NCBI GenBank assembly: GCA_947034895.1
Contig: OX344763.1
Location: forward strand, 54,187,025-54,251,024
DNA: 64,000 nucleotides
From: Rhytidiadelphus loreus
Taxonomy: Eukaryota > Streptophyta > Bryopsida > Hypnales > Hylocomiaceae
Direction: 5' to 3'
Under the pieces are notes generated by a model. That model saw only the letters and a list, made by a program, of their open reading frames with translations, had not been told where the DNA came from and ran no database searches. Shown here piece after piece: positions 12,531-24,565 of the stretch. Numbering within the stretch: position 1 is the stretch's first letter; the number at the start of each line of letters is the position of its first letter. The translations under genes and the position numbers were made by a program.

Positions 12531-12989
12531 TCACTCCATCTTCAAGAACTTGAGAATTCGCTTGATGGTAGTAGCAACAAACTCAACACGATCCGCCTTT
12601 GTCAAGGGATTGACCGGCCCCTCTAACCATCGTTGGTGACCGCGACTCCCTTTAATAGGCCTGACCATACAATAGTATTGATCGTCCTTAAGACCTTCAA
12701 AACTCCCTTCGAATGTCACTTCTTAGGTACCAGGTTCAACACACCCAACCTGCAACAGGATCAGTAGTGCTCGAGCTCCACGCTGTAGGTTCCCGTGCCA
12801 TCGCTGCTCCACACGGGCTTGCTTTGGCGGTCGAGAAGGCCCAGATTCATCTTGAGGACGCTCGTGCGATAATGAAAGACCTAGCGGTTGAAGAGGTTGA
12901 GCTGGTAGTTGAGATAACGAAAACTCAAACTCCGATTCTGGTAGAGGCTCCTCATCCTGAGACTCAGAAAAACCCCTCCAATTCGACAT
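12531..12989 (-). pseudogene. ORF inside the LTR-like insertion
   Basis: A 153-codon frame starts MSNWRGFSESQDEE about 75 bp downstream of a TATA box and ends ...RILKFLKME. One in-frame TAA (12723-12725) splits it; CAA is the likely ancestral codon. The N-terminal half is acidic and Pro/Gln-rich, and the C-terminal half has a compact GLKDDQYYCMVRPIKG segment. I recognise no domain. Its presence within a TG...CA unit suggests an LTR that carries its own coding sequence. Confidence 0.4.
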
Positions 12990-13058
12990 ACTGAAATCTA
13001 TAACATACAATAAAGAAACTATTTCAAGTTTGGTGGTATTCTAAGATGATAACCTATT

Positions 13059-13067
13059 CTTATATAG
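13059..13067 (-). promoter_or_regulatory. TATA box of the LTR-like unit
   Basis: The minus strand reads CTATATAAG about 70 bp upstream of the ATG at 12989 and 135 bp inside the LTR start, a normal position for a U3 promoter. Confidence 0.5.
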
Positions 13068-13202
13068 ATGGCTCATGTCATTGTGAAAAGGCGTCATCTT
13101 GAAGCTACTAAGGATGATGTCATCTTTATTTTTATATTATTAAAACCAAATCTATGGAAATAATGTATTACTATGCATTTTTACACTATGTACGCATTTA
13201 CA

Positions 13203-13752
13203 GTGCGACACCGGCGTCCAAAAGTTCTTTGCACCTCAATTTCACCCCGTCTCTTTTTGAAAGGCTAAGCCTATACGGGCGTCTAAACACTGGATGATCA
13301 TCTTCCAATTGAATTCTCACAGGCTTGTCTTTATAACCCTCCAAGTCAGTGAGTTTAAAAACAAAGCAAGCCCTGTACGAGCGTATGAATGCTCACACCT
13401 TCCATGCCTCTGCACCAGTGAGTCCCATGCCTATGTCCATCTCCCAATCTTTGTAAATTGGCAAGATTACTTCCTCCTTTAGGGGCCCCTTTAATGGTGC
13501 TGACACTTCCTTTGGTTGCTAGTTGGAAGAGCTTACACCATTGCCCTTTTGCAGGACAATAGATGCATCATCATCCTCAATAATTCCAACCGAATCACCT
13601 CCATTAATGCCAACATTAGCACCAAATACAGGGTGAGGTGATGTGACAAAAAATGGATTTTCTTTTGTAAGATAAACCCTCTTGAACTTCTCTTTGGCAT
13701 CTTCCATTCCCAAATCTTGAGCTAGTACTGCCAATACACATTGTCCTCGCAA
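13203..13752 (-). pseudogene. gypsy linker and RT N-terminus
   Basis: Near 13350-13210 the minus strand encodes HPVFRRPYRLSLSKRDG followed by KELLDAG, the conserved N-terminal entry of gypsy RT, cut by the 11158-13202 insertion. Upstream (13752-13519) an acidic linker (GIIEDDDASIVLQKG) joins it to the methyltransferase. One or more stops and shifts lie between 13519 and 13420. Confidence 0.65.
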
Positions 13753-15950
13753 TTAATCTTCTATAAGCCACTCCACAGCATATTGGACTCTCTTCTTTTC
13801 AAATATTTGGCTCCAAGCTTGCTCACTACCATGCCATGCCTTGGCATTTAGAGTAGCCATCTTCTTCACTACTAGAGGCACAACACCCTTTGCCCCCTGG
13901 CTTGAAACATCTGCCCCCAAATGGCCTTCAAGGCCAATTTTCTTGTGCCGTTGAGTTGCTAGGCATATTCCAACAAACCAAACCATAGATGTTAAGTCCA
14001 TGGCTTGTCCAAGACAATGGCGCCGTTGAGACTCTATTAAACCAAGCCCAGAAGTAGTGCCGGTATGGAAACCCATAGCACGTTCCCGCTCAGTAGCACA
14101 TGGCTCCTCCAATCTCATAGAAGTGTTGTCAAATACCAAGCCCGGTCCGCCATTGTGAAAAGCAAAAGACCGAGGATAACTCATCAACGTAGGAAATGCC
14201 AATCCAGGCATTCCTACACGGTTGATTATGGTGGTTGATCCTCTTGCTCCACTGATTGGGCCGATTGCCCCTCCTCCAATATGTCATCAAGATGTTTGCC
14301 CTCGGGACGACTAATGCGATGTAATGCAGCAGAAATCCCTCGCATATGAGCCAAATTGGTCCACTTCCACCGTAAACGATGGGTGTAAGAACCAAGGGCT
14401 GTAGCATCCACTGCCATTGGCTCACCAAGGTGTTGACATACCAATCGTGCATCCTCGTGAACTTGAGCTCCAACATCTCCCAATGGAGGCACATTCTCAA
14501 GAACATAAGCCACACTTGTAACTTGTCTACATTGCCACCAATGCAACAACTGTAAAAGCTCCCAAAATAAACTTAATCGTGGGTCTTGGAGTCCTTGGCG
14601 AGAACCAGCCCGGGAATGCCCTTGGCAAGGCCATCCAGCCATCACAAGGTCCACTTGGCCCAACCTAAAAAGATCTTCTTCTCCAATCAAGGCAATGTCT
14701 GAAGGAACTCGAGACATACAACCTTGAATAGCGCTTGCAGGTAGTTGCTTTGGATATTTCATTCTTAACTGCTCCAAATGATGTTTTGCAACTCTGCTCA
14801 CCACTTTGTTGTTGTCCATATAGGTATAACTTTGTATAGACAATCCTACCTCCAAAACTGCAGCCAAACCAATACCAAGTCCATCAAATAGCTCCACAAG
14901 AACTATACCCTTAGGATCATCAGAAAGATCCACAAGTTGTTGTAGAGGTGGTAGTGTGTGTTGTGGTTTCCATAGCTGTTGGTTTACTTTCTCCACTAAT
15001 TCATAGCATTTCTTAGCTAAATCTTTTGGTGAAATCCATGGTGGTATGGGATCCTTGGAATGTTTTACAAATGAGTTGATTTTGCCTTGTGTTGGCGTAT
15101 CTAACTCTGGAGGTGAGTCTATAGCAGACATGTTGCCTTCTAGTAGAAAATCTCCGGTTGCAAACCACTCTGCAACACATCCATATACTGCCACCAATCC
15201 CTCAACCACGCCAGTAAAAGCTCCAAAGATGACCGGAATCACCTCCTTCCGTCCATCTCCTTGTGACCACCCTGGTCGAAACCATGCCTCCTCAGTCCAA
15301 GAATCATGACCAAAATCAATGGGGTACAAAGCTTGCTGCCCCAAAAGAATATCATAGCTTGTAGCACTTGTTACAATACACCTCACAGAGATGTGAGTGT
15401 ACGCATCAGTGCCCACCTTGAACCGAAGTCGTAGGGGCTCTTTCGTCATCCCCGTAGGCTGCTCTGTGCCCCCTAGCGATGTTGCTATAGTGAAAGGACA
15501 TGGCTCCAAATCACTAGCAAGAAGCCCCAAATTCTGAGCTAGCAACTTGCCTAGCATAACTGGTTGGGCTCTTGTATCAAGCAATACTTTTTGTGGAAAC
15601 ACTTGGGATGCTTCACCTCGAGCCACAGAAAAGACATGGCTAGAATTGGCCAAACGCACCACTCCAGGCTTGACTTGCAAATGCTCACGAGTTGCACGAG
15701 CTGCTACCGTTGCCAAATAGCTTATGGCAACTTCAACATCACTTCCAACAGTTTCTCCACTTGAATTCAAGTTGCTATCATACTCTGCTTGTGAAGGAGG
15801 TTCTTTTGGCCACCCCTTCCAACATCACAAGGCATTTGCTGCTCCTTTAGTAGCATCCTTCCTTGTGCACTCATCACCCTCGACCAAAGAAGACTCTTCC
15901 ATCTCCCTCATGGCCACATTAGCAAGCATCTGGACCGTATCTTGCATTAT
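13753..15950 (-). pseudogene. retropepsin fused to C5 cytosine DNA methyltransferase (gypsy pol)
   Basis: The main frame is 15770-14226 (514 codons); the same frame extends upstream to about 15950 across one TGA. Residues 60-150 are a retropepsin-like fold, but the catalytic Asp-Thr/Ser-Gly is DTR, so the protease is probably dead. Residues 288 onward show C5-methyltransferase motifs in order: motif I (VELFDGLGIG, 293-301), motif IV (AGWPCQGHSR, catalytic Cys382), motif VI (LENVP, 424-428) and motif VIII (HRLRWKWTN). A frameshift near 14226 moves the rest into the 14211-13753 frame, which carries motif IX/X-like ERERAMGF and LGQAMDLTSMVW. Independent capture of DNMTs by retrotransposons of charophytes and dinoflagellates has been published. 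This copy has the full motif set but is broken. The expected role is CpG methylation of the element's own DNA. Confidence 0.85.
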
Positions 15951-16195
15951 TTTTCCTGCCATATGATATACGGCAGCTGCATCAAAGTTACCACTCTGCA
16001 ATTGGACCCCGAGAACAATGGAACCTCCAAGAGTTTGAGAGCCAAACTCTTTACCATGTCTCCCTCTTTTGGTGAATCTCTTTCATTAGAAATTGTTCCA
16101 TGTGATGGACTAGTCACTACATCTGCTAGACCAAATGGCAATGGCAATCTTGATTATCTAATGGTATCAGGAGGCCCTTGGTGGCGCACGTGAGG
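15951..16195 (-). other. gypsy gag-protease linker, frame-broken
   Basis: The polyprotein frame passes through this part with at least one stop and a frame change. An ORF in a different frame (16147-15947) has no recognisable domain. It connects the gag C-terminus with the protease. Confidence 0.4.
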
Positions 16196-17815
16196 TCAAC
16201 TTTGGGTGCTTGAATTTTCTTCCACTATGGATGCCACAGGTATAGAACTAGCTTGCGATCTAGTGGCCACTACTGTAACCACCTCACCAAGTGCACCGTA
16301 CTCAAACCTATCTGATCCAGGCTTTGAACTAGAAGGTGTTGGTGTGATCTTTGCCGTCGTTGCAACTAGCAATGCTAGAGTATTTTGCAACTCTCCCATA
16401 CGTGCCTCCAGATTGTTGCCCCCAGAATTTGATCCACCTCCTTGAGAAGCTTGTGGGGTAAATGATTGAAGCCTCAGTTGTGGGTTCTTCATCCAACACT
16501 TATCCTCTGTGTGACCAATCCGGCTACAAGGTGCATAAGTGCATTTTGAAGGTGTACTTCCACTTTGAGCCTTCTTTGGTTGTCCCTTGTTTGCCGTAGA
16601 TGCATTACCCTTGTTGGTAGCTGGTTGTCCACCGCTCTTACCCTCAGATGATATATTTGTAGGACAATCTCTCTTCCTATGTCCTAGCAATCCACAATTC
16701 CAACACCGCATATGAGGGTTGGCTACCACCTCCACTTCAACTGCCATAGCAACTTGCTTGGAGGCCTTAGGAGTTCCTTGGCTTTTGCTAGAACCAACAA
16801 CAACGGCCTTAGATTGGCTTGTTGTTGAAGTCATGATGGATGACAATCTCCTAGCCTCCTCTACACATAGCCCTCGATCCAACTGTTCCACAACAGCAAA
16901 GGCTTGAGCTAAAGTAGCCCGACCTCCATACAGTAGCAACATGTGAGGGTGTGCCATGTCACAAATCTTCTTGTCTTACTTCCCCATGTAAAGCTCCACC
17001 AACTGTTGCTCCGTGAATGCATCTCCACTTTCACGGGCAAATTTGGAAAGCCTTGCATACATGATGCGGGGAGTGTCTCCAATTTCTTTCTTGAAGTTTT
17101 GGATGTGGCGCATGCGATCTCGACGAATGCCACCAAATTCCATCTCCAAATGTTCGAAAAACAATTGAAGAGGATCAAACTGAGTAGGAGGGCCCATTGT
17201 GGCTATTGCCTCGGTTGAAGCTCGAAACAACCGAGAGATGAATGTAGCTGCAGTCCCATCAGTGCCACTTGTAGCGGCTCTTGGGTGCAACCGTGCAGCA
17301 CGTGCTGCATCAGGGCCCGAGGTAGTTTCCTCACCCCGCTCATCATCTCCATCACCGGTCCTTGAAGTCACAACTGCTGGAATCGCAGCTCCCTCTTTCA
17401 ATGCGGTGACTAACTCCACCCTTTGAGCCCAATAGTCTTCTACCTCCTCCAATTCAAATCTATGATCTTCAAACCAAGATTCATAAGCTTGTAGAGCCTC
17501 AAACTCAAGATGGGCGGGCAATTGTTCAAATGCCCACCAATCATTGAACAACGCATTGTGTTGTCTTTGTGTCCGTTGCCAAGAACGAAACCTGGTCTTC
17601 CAATCGTTGAAGGCCACGCCTTCAGCTCTCCTTGAGTAGCGGTCACGAACCATAGATCCACCACCATGGTCCTCCATGATGCCAAAAGCACTGATCCTCC
17701 AAGTTTTGGGTGGATCAATAGTCACAATTGGCAAGGCTGGCTCCTCCTCACCCTTTGCACCACGAATATCAAAGTCTTCTAATATGTTGTAGTCACGAGT
17801 ACGTGTCTGTACCAT
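16196..17815 (-). pseudogene. gypsy gag with CCHC zinc knuckle
   Basis: Start MVQTRTRDYNILEDFD. The capsid-like part includes FDPLQLFFEHLEMEFGG and RIMYARLSKFARESGD, the usual retrotransposon gag core. Then comes the knuckle CWNCGLLGHRKRDCP (about 16700), followed by CTYAPCSRIGHTEDKCW, a second Cys/His cluster. A single TAA at 16976-16978 interrupts an otherwise continuous frame; CAA is the likely original. The C-terminus is Ser/Gly/Gln-rich. The product would form virus-like particles and bind the element RNA. Confidence 0.85.
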
Positions 17816-18083
17816 AAATAATCTTCAATCGTCGAATCTTCTACTCTACCGTCGAACTACTCCACGTTGGCCTATCCTGTTGCGGCTCTAGATTGGTTCA
17901 AGTCGCAAGGTAGGGATAAGAAACCACAGGATACGAGATAGGTAGAACCGATGGCATACCACGAGATACCATCGGTGAAATGAATCCTAAACTTCAAACT
18001 TACGGTTTGCTAGTCATCAACTCAGCCCACCGCAAGAACAAAGCAAGTCTCGACCATGTGGGTCATCAATCCCACTTCGTCAT
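17816..18083 (-). mobile_element. gypsy 5' terminal sequence, left piece
   Basis: Similar to 11240-11520 of the LTR-like insertion, including the shared GTCTCGACCATGTGGG and CCCACTTCGTC. It is interrupted at 18083 by the family A element and resumes at 39237. The exact LTR end and primer binding site are not resolved. Confidence 0.65.
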
Positions 18084-18576
18084 TGTCGTACGCGTAGTAC
18101 TGTAGTAAGCGCTCTTTACCACAACAATGTGGCAAGATGACACGGAATATCGTCCCAAGGAACCCCAGAGGGTGTTCTAAATTCCTTCTAATCTGGTTTT
18201 ATGTGACTACTTCAAATTTCACTCCCCACCCGGATTCTATATCTTTTTGGACTTTCTACCGGATCCGGACTGTTTCCGTCACCAGATCCGTAACTCAAAC
18301 TCACAGTTTTTGATACCTCTGTTTTATCCTCAGAGGGTCCTTTCTTACTTTTTAAGAGGGATAAGGACAACACCAGTCCTTGTATCTCACAAACTCTAAC
18401 TTCCTAATGACACGTACCCAAAAAACTTTCCATCACAAACAAAGAACAGACTGGCTGACCCTCACAACTTCGGATTTCTCTAGAAGCAGGTCACTCAGAA
18501 TACAACCCGACCCCACTTGCTACAACGACAGATACAGGACTTACCCGGAAACTGAGACGGGGTCCGGTACTAGAAC
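18084..18576 (-). mobile_element. family A copy 3, 3'-terminal piece
   Basis: It starts TGTCGTACGCG on the plus strand (CA end on the minus strand) after the 5-bp GTCAT. The other end at 39236 is followed by GTCAC, a target duplication with one mismatch. Internal motifs such as AGGTCACTCAG and CTACAACGAC recur in the 46-kb copy. The 17.8-kb element splits this copy at 18576/36332. Confidence 0.7.
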
Positions 18577-18606
18577 TAACGTTATATTCAAAATTTTGGG
18601 AGTTTT
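18577..18606 (+). repeat. left TIR of the 17.8-kb element
   Basis: TAACGTTATATTCA followed by AAATTTTGGGAGTTTT. The inverted partner is at 36302-36331. The last two flanking bases outside are AC. Confidence 0.7.
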
Positions 18607-18834
18607 GGACCCTCTCAAAATAATATTGTCGATTTTGATACCAATACAAATGAATTTTTAGGAAATAATTTGTGTTGATAACTAATAGAATTACTAGTTT
18701 TTTAAGTGCAATTTCCATTAAAATGAGAGTGAAGTGACATACAAAGTCCTTCATGAACATAGCTTAGATTTGTGAGTGACTAATGTTTTTATTAAAATAC
18801 ATAAGATCATGCAATATAGAACACCAAGTCATGA

Positions 18835-19015
18835 GCTCTGTGGTTGGTTGTAAGGGGTTGATTATCTCATTCAGGCGGTCCGGGTTCGATTCCTGTTGAA
18901 CTCGTATGAGCGACTGAGAGACATGCATGACTTGGTACTGCTAGTGAATCCGACAGGAAGAAATGTTGTAACAATCAACTGGCCCCCTATCCGAAATGTG
19001 ACAAGTGCTTAACAT
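18835..19015 (+). repeat. possible tRNA-derived SINE-like segment
   Basis: TGGTTGTAAGGGG (weak A-box) is followed after about 30 bp by GGTTCGATTCC, a good RNA polymerase III B-box. The segment does not fold as a full tRNA and I see no second copy in the window, so the call is weak. Confidence 0.25.
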
Positions 19016-19392
19016 GATTAACAAAAACAAAGTGGTTATACCCACTACCCATTTTTTTCAATGGCCTCACACTTTCACTTTAACTGGTCATAGATTTTTA
19101 TAACATAAATGCTATTTCAAAATAAAATAAAACGATGGGAAAAACATGTAAGATATTAAACTCAGAAGTACATTAAAAAAATACATTAAAATCGAAATTG
19201 AATAGTCTTATTTATATAAATTAAACATATATTCTAAAACATACAAGCAATACCAAATTATAAATCAAACCAAACCAAACTTAAACCTATGCAATCTACT
19301 GCAATAAACAAATTCCATCCATTACACACAATGTAAGGATGTTCAATCCAAAACAAGACATGCCACATATACACATATGTGGATATCGCTTC
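19016..19392. other. gene-free AT-rich stretch
   Basis: AT-rich DNA downstream of the DUF7869-like ORF; nothing recognisable. Confidence 0.5.
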
Positions 19393-22230
19393 TCAATTAT
19401 AAGAAGTCAAGCTTTCGTTGATGACTTCAATTTGTATAGCAGGGATCTTGATCATACACTCCACAGTGTCTTTTTGGATCCTCGACTTCCACGCTGTCAT
19501 AAGAACATCCGTGTGTTGCCAAACCGGAAGTTCAGTTTCATCAACCCTCCAACGTAAACCTCTTTCGCTGTCCCATCCGGTGTAGAAATCTTGAACATTC
19601 TGATTCCTTGATGTTGGACGGAAGTATTGAAGAAGGACACAATTTGGATACTCTGGATTGGAGTTTGGATCAGACAATGCCCTTGCAATCCAAACTGGGT
19701 GCGAGTCACCATCAGCGGGCCGAACTACAGCAAAATAGCCTTCAAATAAATCTCGAGCCACTCGAAAAGATGGATTCGGGCGACCACTCAATGGCCCGAC
19801 ATACGGGTCATCTTCCCCAAACTCTTCACGATCCTCACCATCATCGTCTAATTCATCTACGCGACTTGCTTGAACACGTGTAGTTGGCCAAAAACCGTCC
19901 TTCAAAACATGAAAGGTAGGTAACGGTTCCATCAACGCTACCTTCACGCCACGCCAATAGTTCACCAAATGTTCGTAACGTCTTCGGTAATCCCCAGTGA
20001 CGTCTGCATTGCATAAATTCTCCCAATACTTTACAAACCCGGACACACCTTTGACGATGTCTTCCAAGCCTTTCATAGGCTTCAACGGAACAGGCAATGG
20101 TGAACCGCGTGGCCACAAACTTTTCCCTTCAGCATCTTCTTTCCACAACTTAATGCCTCCTCCTCCTTCACCTAACCAATCAGCATCAGTGCAAAAAAGT
20201 TTGTACTTCATGACAGGGCACCCTGTTGAATCTAGGTAGAACTTCAATTGATGTGGCCTTGTGTGCCCAACAAGAATGTCATCTCCATCTACAAATGATC
20301 CTGCTATAAACCCCTTGAAATCGGGTACTTCCTCAATAAGGTGAGGGATAGTGGGGACGGAATCCACATCCATAAAGGACTTCATTAGCGCTGGCACTGT
20401 TGGGAAATTCTCTTTCTTCAAATCCATACTCCATCTTCCAAATAAAGCATCAATGTCATCGTGAGTATGACCCACGATCATGAAGTTCACATAAACTTCC
20501 CGGAAGATCTTGTTTGCTACAAGAAGAGACCAAAAACAGAAGACAAATCTATTCTTATTGTCTCCAGTAGCATTGTCCATTTGCACATTTAAAATGGGTG
20601 GTAGTCGCGTAGCCGGAGCTAAGGTATTTGGCAACGGAGGTAAAGACGCATGGCACATGTCTACACCCTCTAGCACAGCCTTAAACAAATTAGAGGACTT
20701 TGCATTTGTGAACAACTCTCTAGAAGACGACTTCGGTGCTAACTCTAAATCTCGCAACAACTTTGCCATTGAACCAATTGTATAGTTGGAGTCATGCGAG
20801 AAAACATCCAAGCCATAATGCGCGTAGCGCACATCCGCATGACCATGCGCAATCATGCCGGTCACAGACACAGGTAGCTTCATGAGGCCATCAAGTTCTT
20901 TACTCTTGTGAGAGAAGACAGGACAAGCGGTTTTTGCATGATCCATCTTGTCGTGTATGATGGTAAGACACTCATGCGGAGAGTTGAAGGACAAGTCTCG
21001 GTTTATGTAATACACATCCCTGTGTGCTCGAGCAACGGTGAGATGCTTATTCAACCTCCTTGACCACTTCATAGCTATTTGGGAGCCATTGATAGCACCC
21101 TTGATGAGCTCATTATATTTGTCACAAGTAGCACACCGAGCAAAATTATCCCCTGGTTTCTTCACATCAAATTCAGAAAACTTTGTGGACCTTATCTTGC
21201 TCAAGGTTGAAGTTGAAATCTCCTTCAAACCAAAAGCCGCATTGGTTTCATTGAGCTTTTGTAACTGGTCCTTCCAAAGGAATGATGCTGGAAGAATCTT
21301 GGACACAACCTTCTCACCTTCCTTCAAAGTTCGGGTACGATGAGGCATGTGATCAGCCTCCTTGTTTAGGATGCACTTCAATGAAGCGGTGGCTTGTTGA
21401 GTATGTTCTCTAAGCTTCAACAATCCAGTATTGCCGTGATCCCTTGCTTCCCGATCATCCTTCATGTATTTCAAGTATCGATAGAATGTAGATTTAGCAA
21501 TCCCTGCAATATGCATCCATGCGCGTAAACACACATTTATCTCTTCAATTGTCACCATCTTCCTTTGGCGTGAACCTTCATGAATCTGTTTGTGCACATC
21601 AGTTTTCATGAAAGCTCTATGCTTGAAAGTTGAATTTCGGTACATGCGTTCTCGGAAAGCTCGAATTTTCTCCCTAGGAAACGGCTGGACACAATTCTTG
21701 CTGCAACACACTTTGCTAGACACCAAGTTAATTGACTCCTGCGATAGGAGTTCTTTAGCTTTCACACCAGTCTCCCGAGGCGGGTTTCTGATGGCACTAG
21801 CATATGGTCTTGTAGATGATGCAGATGGCGGGTTTAGAAGAGATGCTTGAAGACGGTTGAAATTGTCCCTAGTTTCATGGTCGTGAAGACTTGCTCCACG
21901 ATAATGAACCAGTTCAATTGGCCAAGCTACCAACGAGTAAAACAGTTCCTCAGGAAGGTCCACCTCAGAATGGGACTTTGAAATATGCACTGATACATGA
22001 GTATCACCAAGAGGACCACTGGCACCAAGAACAAGATCAGAGCTCACGCTGTGGCAAGTACCTTCACCAACAAGTAAGCCTTCAGTATTATACAGCTTAA
22101 CACACTTCTTATTCCACATCTGACGCGGAATCCCTTCACACTCAGGAATGTCAACATTCATCTCTTAAATCATTTGTATCTCATCGTCCGACAAGTCCAT
22201 GTCAATATCCGGGTTCGCAAGAGGATCCAT
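19393..22230 (-). CDS. DUF7869-like protein, candidate transposase
   Basis: A 922-codon open frame begins at 22161. In the same frame an ATG at 22230 adds MDPLANPDIDMDLSDDE, separated only by TAA at 22167-22165, so the true start is probably 22230 and the TAA a recent nonsense change. Visible parts are an N-terminal Cys pair (VCCSKNCV), basic helices (about 150-300), CATCDKYNEL (about 345), and a conserved acidic core with QMDNATGDNKN (nt ~20580-20545) and VGHTHDDID (nt ~20475-20440), then FGRWS. This D/N...DD pattern resembles the DUF7869 domain, which I believe has an RNase H-like fold related to DDE transposases. The C-terminus ends with a probable chromatin-reader-like WIARAL...VLLQYF segment. 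Its position next to the left TIR supports a transposase role, which is inference. Confidence 0.65.
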
Positions 22231-22363
22231 GGAACCTATACAAAACAATCAACAATTGAAGTTCTCTGGCTAATGAATAACATAATCCATGAAAGTCACA
22301 TTAGTTACGCTAAATCTATTCTTCAATACCACAATTGAATGAGGACAGAAGAGGTACAGATGT

Positions 22364-22386
22364 ATTAAGCGCGAGTCGCGCTAAAG
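22364..22386. repeat. GCGCGA palindrome, copy 1
   Basis: Contains AAGCGCGAGTCGCGCTAAAG; lies about 130 bp upstream of the DUF7869 start. Confidence 0.75.
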
Positions 22387-22565
22387 TGTAGTTTATTCTG
22401 GATGGACAAATATAGCTAAAGTGCAAATGGGAGAGACTCCACTGAAAATATGTGGGCATCCTTGTCACTAGCACTAAAGTTCATTCTACTGATTCCTTAG
22501 AAACCACATCTATACTATCACGACTACTGTCAAAGTGAAATTACACATAGAGGTCGCATATGTTC

Positions 22566-22860
22566 ATTAGCGCGAACGATTTACATGGAGAAGACATACA
22601 CTTTAGCGTGACTAGAGCTAAAGTGCAATCTAATGATTCACAAAGAAGATACATGCACTTTAGCGCGACTAGCGCTAAAGTGCAATCAAATGATTATCAA
22701 AGAGGAGACATGCACTTTAGCGCTTGTCGCGCTAAAGTGCAATCGACAGGTTCACGAAGAGGAGACATGCACTTTAGCGCGACTAGCGCTAAAGTGCAAT
22801 CGATGGATTCACAAAGAAGAGACATGCACTTCAGCACGACTAGCGCTAAAGTGCAATCAA
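22566..22860. repeat. tandem array of 57-bp units each bearing the palindrome
   Basis: Five full palindromes start near 22600, 22655, 22712, 22769 and 22826, with a half site at 22566. Each is of the type CACTTTAGCGCGAC / TAGCGCTAAAGTG. Units also share a GARGAGACATGCA-like spacer. Repeated peptides in ORFs here are translations of the array. Confidence 0.85.
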
Positions 22861-23947
22861 CGGGTTTTATATTAATTTGCTCAGTAATCCCGTGTTTTGC
22901 GGAACTCATTCATTTTACAATAGTGAAATTACTATTTTTAGAAAGCCCGAAAATTAAGGCAATATTTCCAGACAGTATCATGAAATGGTCATTGGAATTT
23001 GTGTAACAACCTTACGTGATGGAAATCTACTGTATTGGCAAAGATGCGACATGATATGCAGACTTCATAAGTGATTACGGACGCTAACAATTGCCCCTGT
23101 GAAGCTACTGAAGTTAATTGACTTGACTTCCTTCAAGTTCGCGCTCCATGTTTAAAAACTGATTCACAACGTACACGTACAATAACATCAACGAGATGCG
23201 ATGAAGTACCTCCTGAAAGAGGAATGGGACACAAACTACTCGGTGGATCTGTGTTCCCCAGAAGAAACTCTTGAATTCTGCACAGAAACTAACAATGCAA
23301 GTACAAGACGCACACAACGAGAGCAACGCGCACAGAAATCGACTCGGTTGAAGAGAAAGGTGGAAGGAGATGACTGCATCTTGGTTGACGACACACACTT
23401 GAATTCTTGGCGGGAAGAAAATTGCGCCAACCCATTTTATGATTTTGAAAGCCCTCTGTCTAATTTCAGAAACCCCGGGATTCCTGATTCCTTGCACAGG
23501 TTTATACTATAAAGCACCAACTAATCCTAGAATAAACCACAGTCCCAACAGATTTTATGGGGTGAGGTGCATCTTGAGGATTCCCTATATTAATGCTTGT
23601 TGACTTTCGTCCACTGACGTGTCTTCTTGTAATTCGAAAAGTGTCACGGACGCATGGCAGAATTTTAATTTTTAGTCGCATCCTATTTAGTCGCCTATTA
23701 CATGCTTCTTTTCTGAAGTACTTAAATAGCATACGTGAAACACTTTTGATTATATTAAGAGGATTCTCGCTTTGTTGAAATGACATTCCAATCCTCTGGA
23801 AGTCCAATTTTTTTTTCGATTTTATAGTGTCTACAATTTAGGAAATTCCTTTTCCTTTTATAGGAAAGGCATATTTTATGGTGCAAAATATGACTCTGAA
23901 AAATTATTTTTTATAGTGCTGAAATTCCACTTTACTGTAGTCATATT

Positions 23948-23997
23948 TGAACTTTAGGTTTAGGAAAATTTAGGGTCAGGCTTAGGGTTTAGGGTTT
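23948..23997 (+). repeat. interstitial telomere-like TTTAGGG motifs
   Basis: GGGTTTAGGGTTTGG with nearby degenerate units; the complement (CTAAACCCTAAACC-like) occurs near 24325. This is the plant-type telomere unit, too short to be a telomere remnant with certainty. Confidence 0.5.
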
Positions 23998-24565
23998 GGA
24001 ATACTAATAATGCATGGCATTACTAAAAATGAGGTTTAGGGTAATCACATTCTAACAAAAACTCGGAGTGATGGTTCATTGTACTTCCGAGCTTCACGTG
24101 TTGGAAATAAAATTGCGAGCAAATGAAAGAGCAAATTTATGCATCCATATCTAAAGTTTCTTGGGGGTGAAATCAATAAGATTATAATTTTTATTTTGTT
24201 GAGAAGTCAAGTATAATGAGTGTGAAAAAAATTGAGTGTCATTCTTCGTTGCACTTCAAAGGCACACGTGTAGAACTTCTTCTTCAACATGACATGTGTT
24301 GTAGTTAAAAAATTTTAAAGCTCTAAACCTAAACCCTAAACTAATAAGATGAAAGTAAAAAGTATGTAGAAGTTGAAAATACAGTAAACTTGTAAATTGA
24401 GGAGAAAAACTCATTCTTGTTACTTGTAGGCAACTTCCTACCCAAGAGAACTTGCATTGAAAAAGCTATGCACTGTAGTTTAAATTTTTAAAACAAGAAA
24501 AGAAACAATAAATTTAAAAGAATGTAAGGAAAACAATGGAAGTTTTAAACACCATGTAAATTTAG

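Larger units (their letters stand above)
11158..13202 (-). mobile_element. 2,045-bp solo-LTR-like insertion in the RT gene
   Basis: On the minus strand it starts TGTAAATGCG and ends CTCTCTCTACA, a TG...CA structure. The flanks read GTGTCG on the left and GTGCGA on the right, a 5-6-bp target duplication with one change. Joining the flanks restores the RT frame (...DAGVDTRLIELSDG...). The 11240-11520 part is similar to 17816-18083, just upstream of the gypsy gag, and 11500-11590 to 39237-39330, so it is an LTR of the same or a close family. It contains a TATA box and an ORF (separate entries). Confidence 0.7.

Noticed and set aside
18835..18910. Functional tRNA gene
   Set aside because: Only a B-box is convincing; no cloverleaf can be formed.
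22566..22860. CRISPR array
   Set aside because: The repeats are palindromes with similar, not unique, spacers, in eukaryotic DNA, and no cas genes are present.
22560..23006. ORFs with a repeated peptide across the 57-bp array
   Set aside because: They exist on both strands and simply translate the palindrome array.
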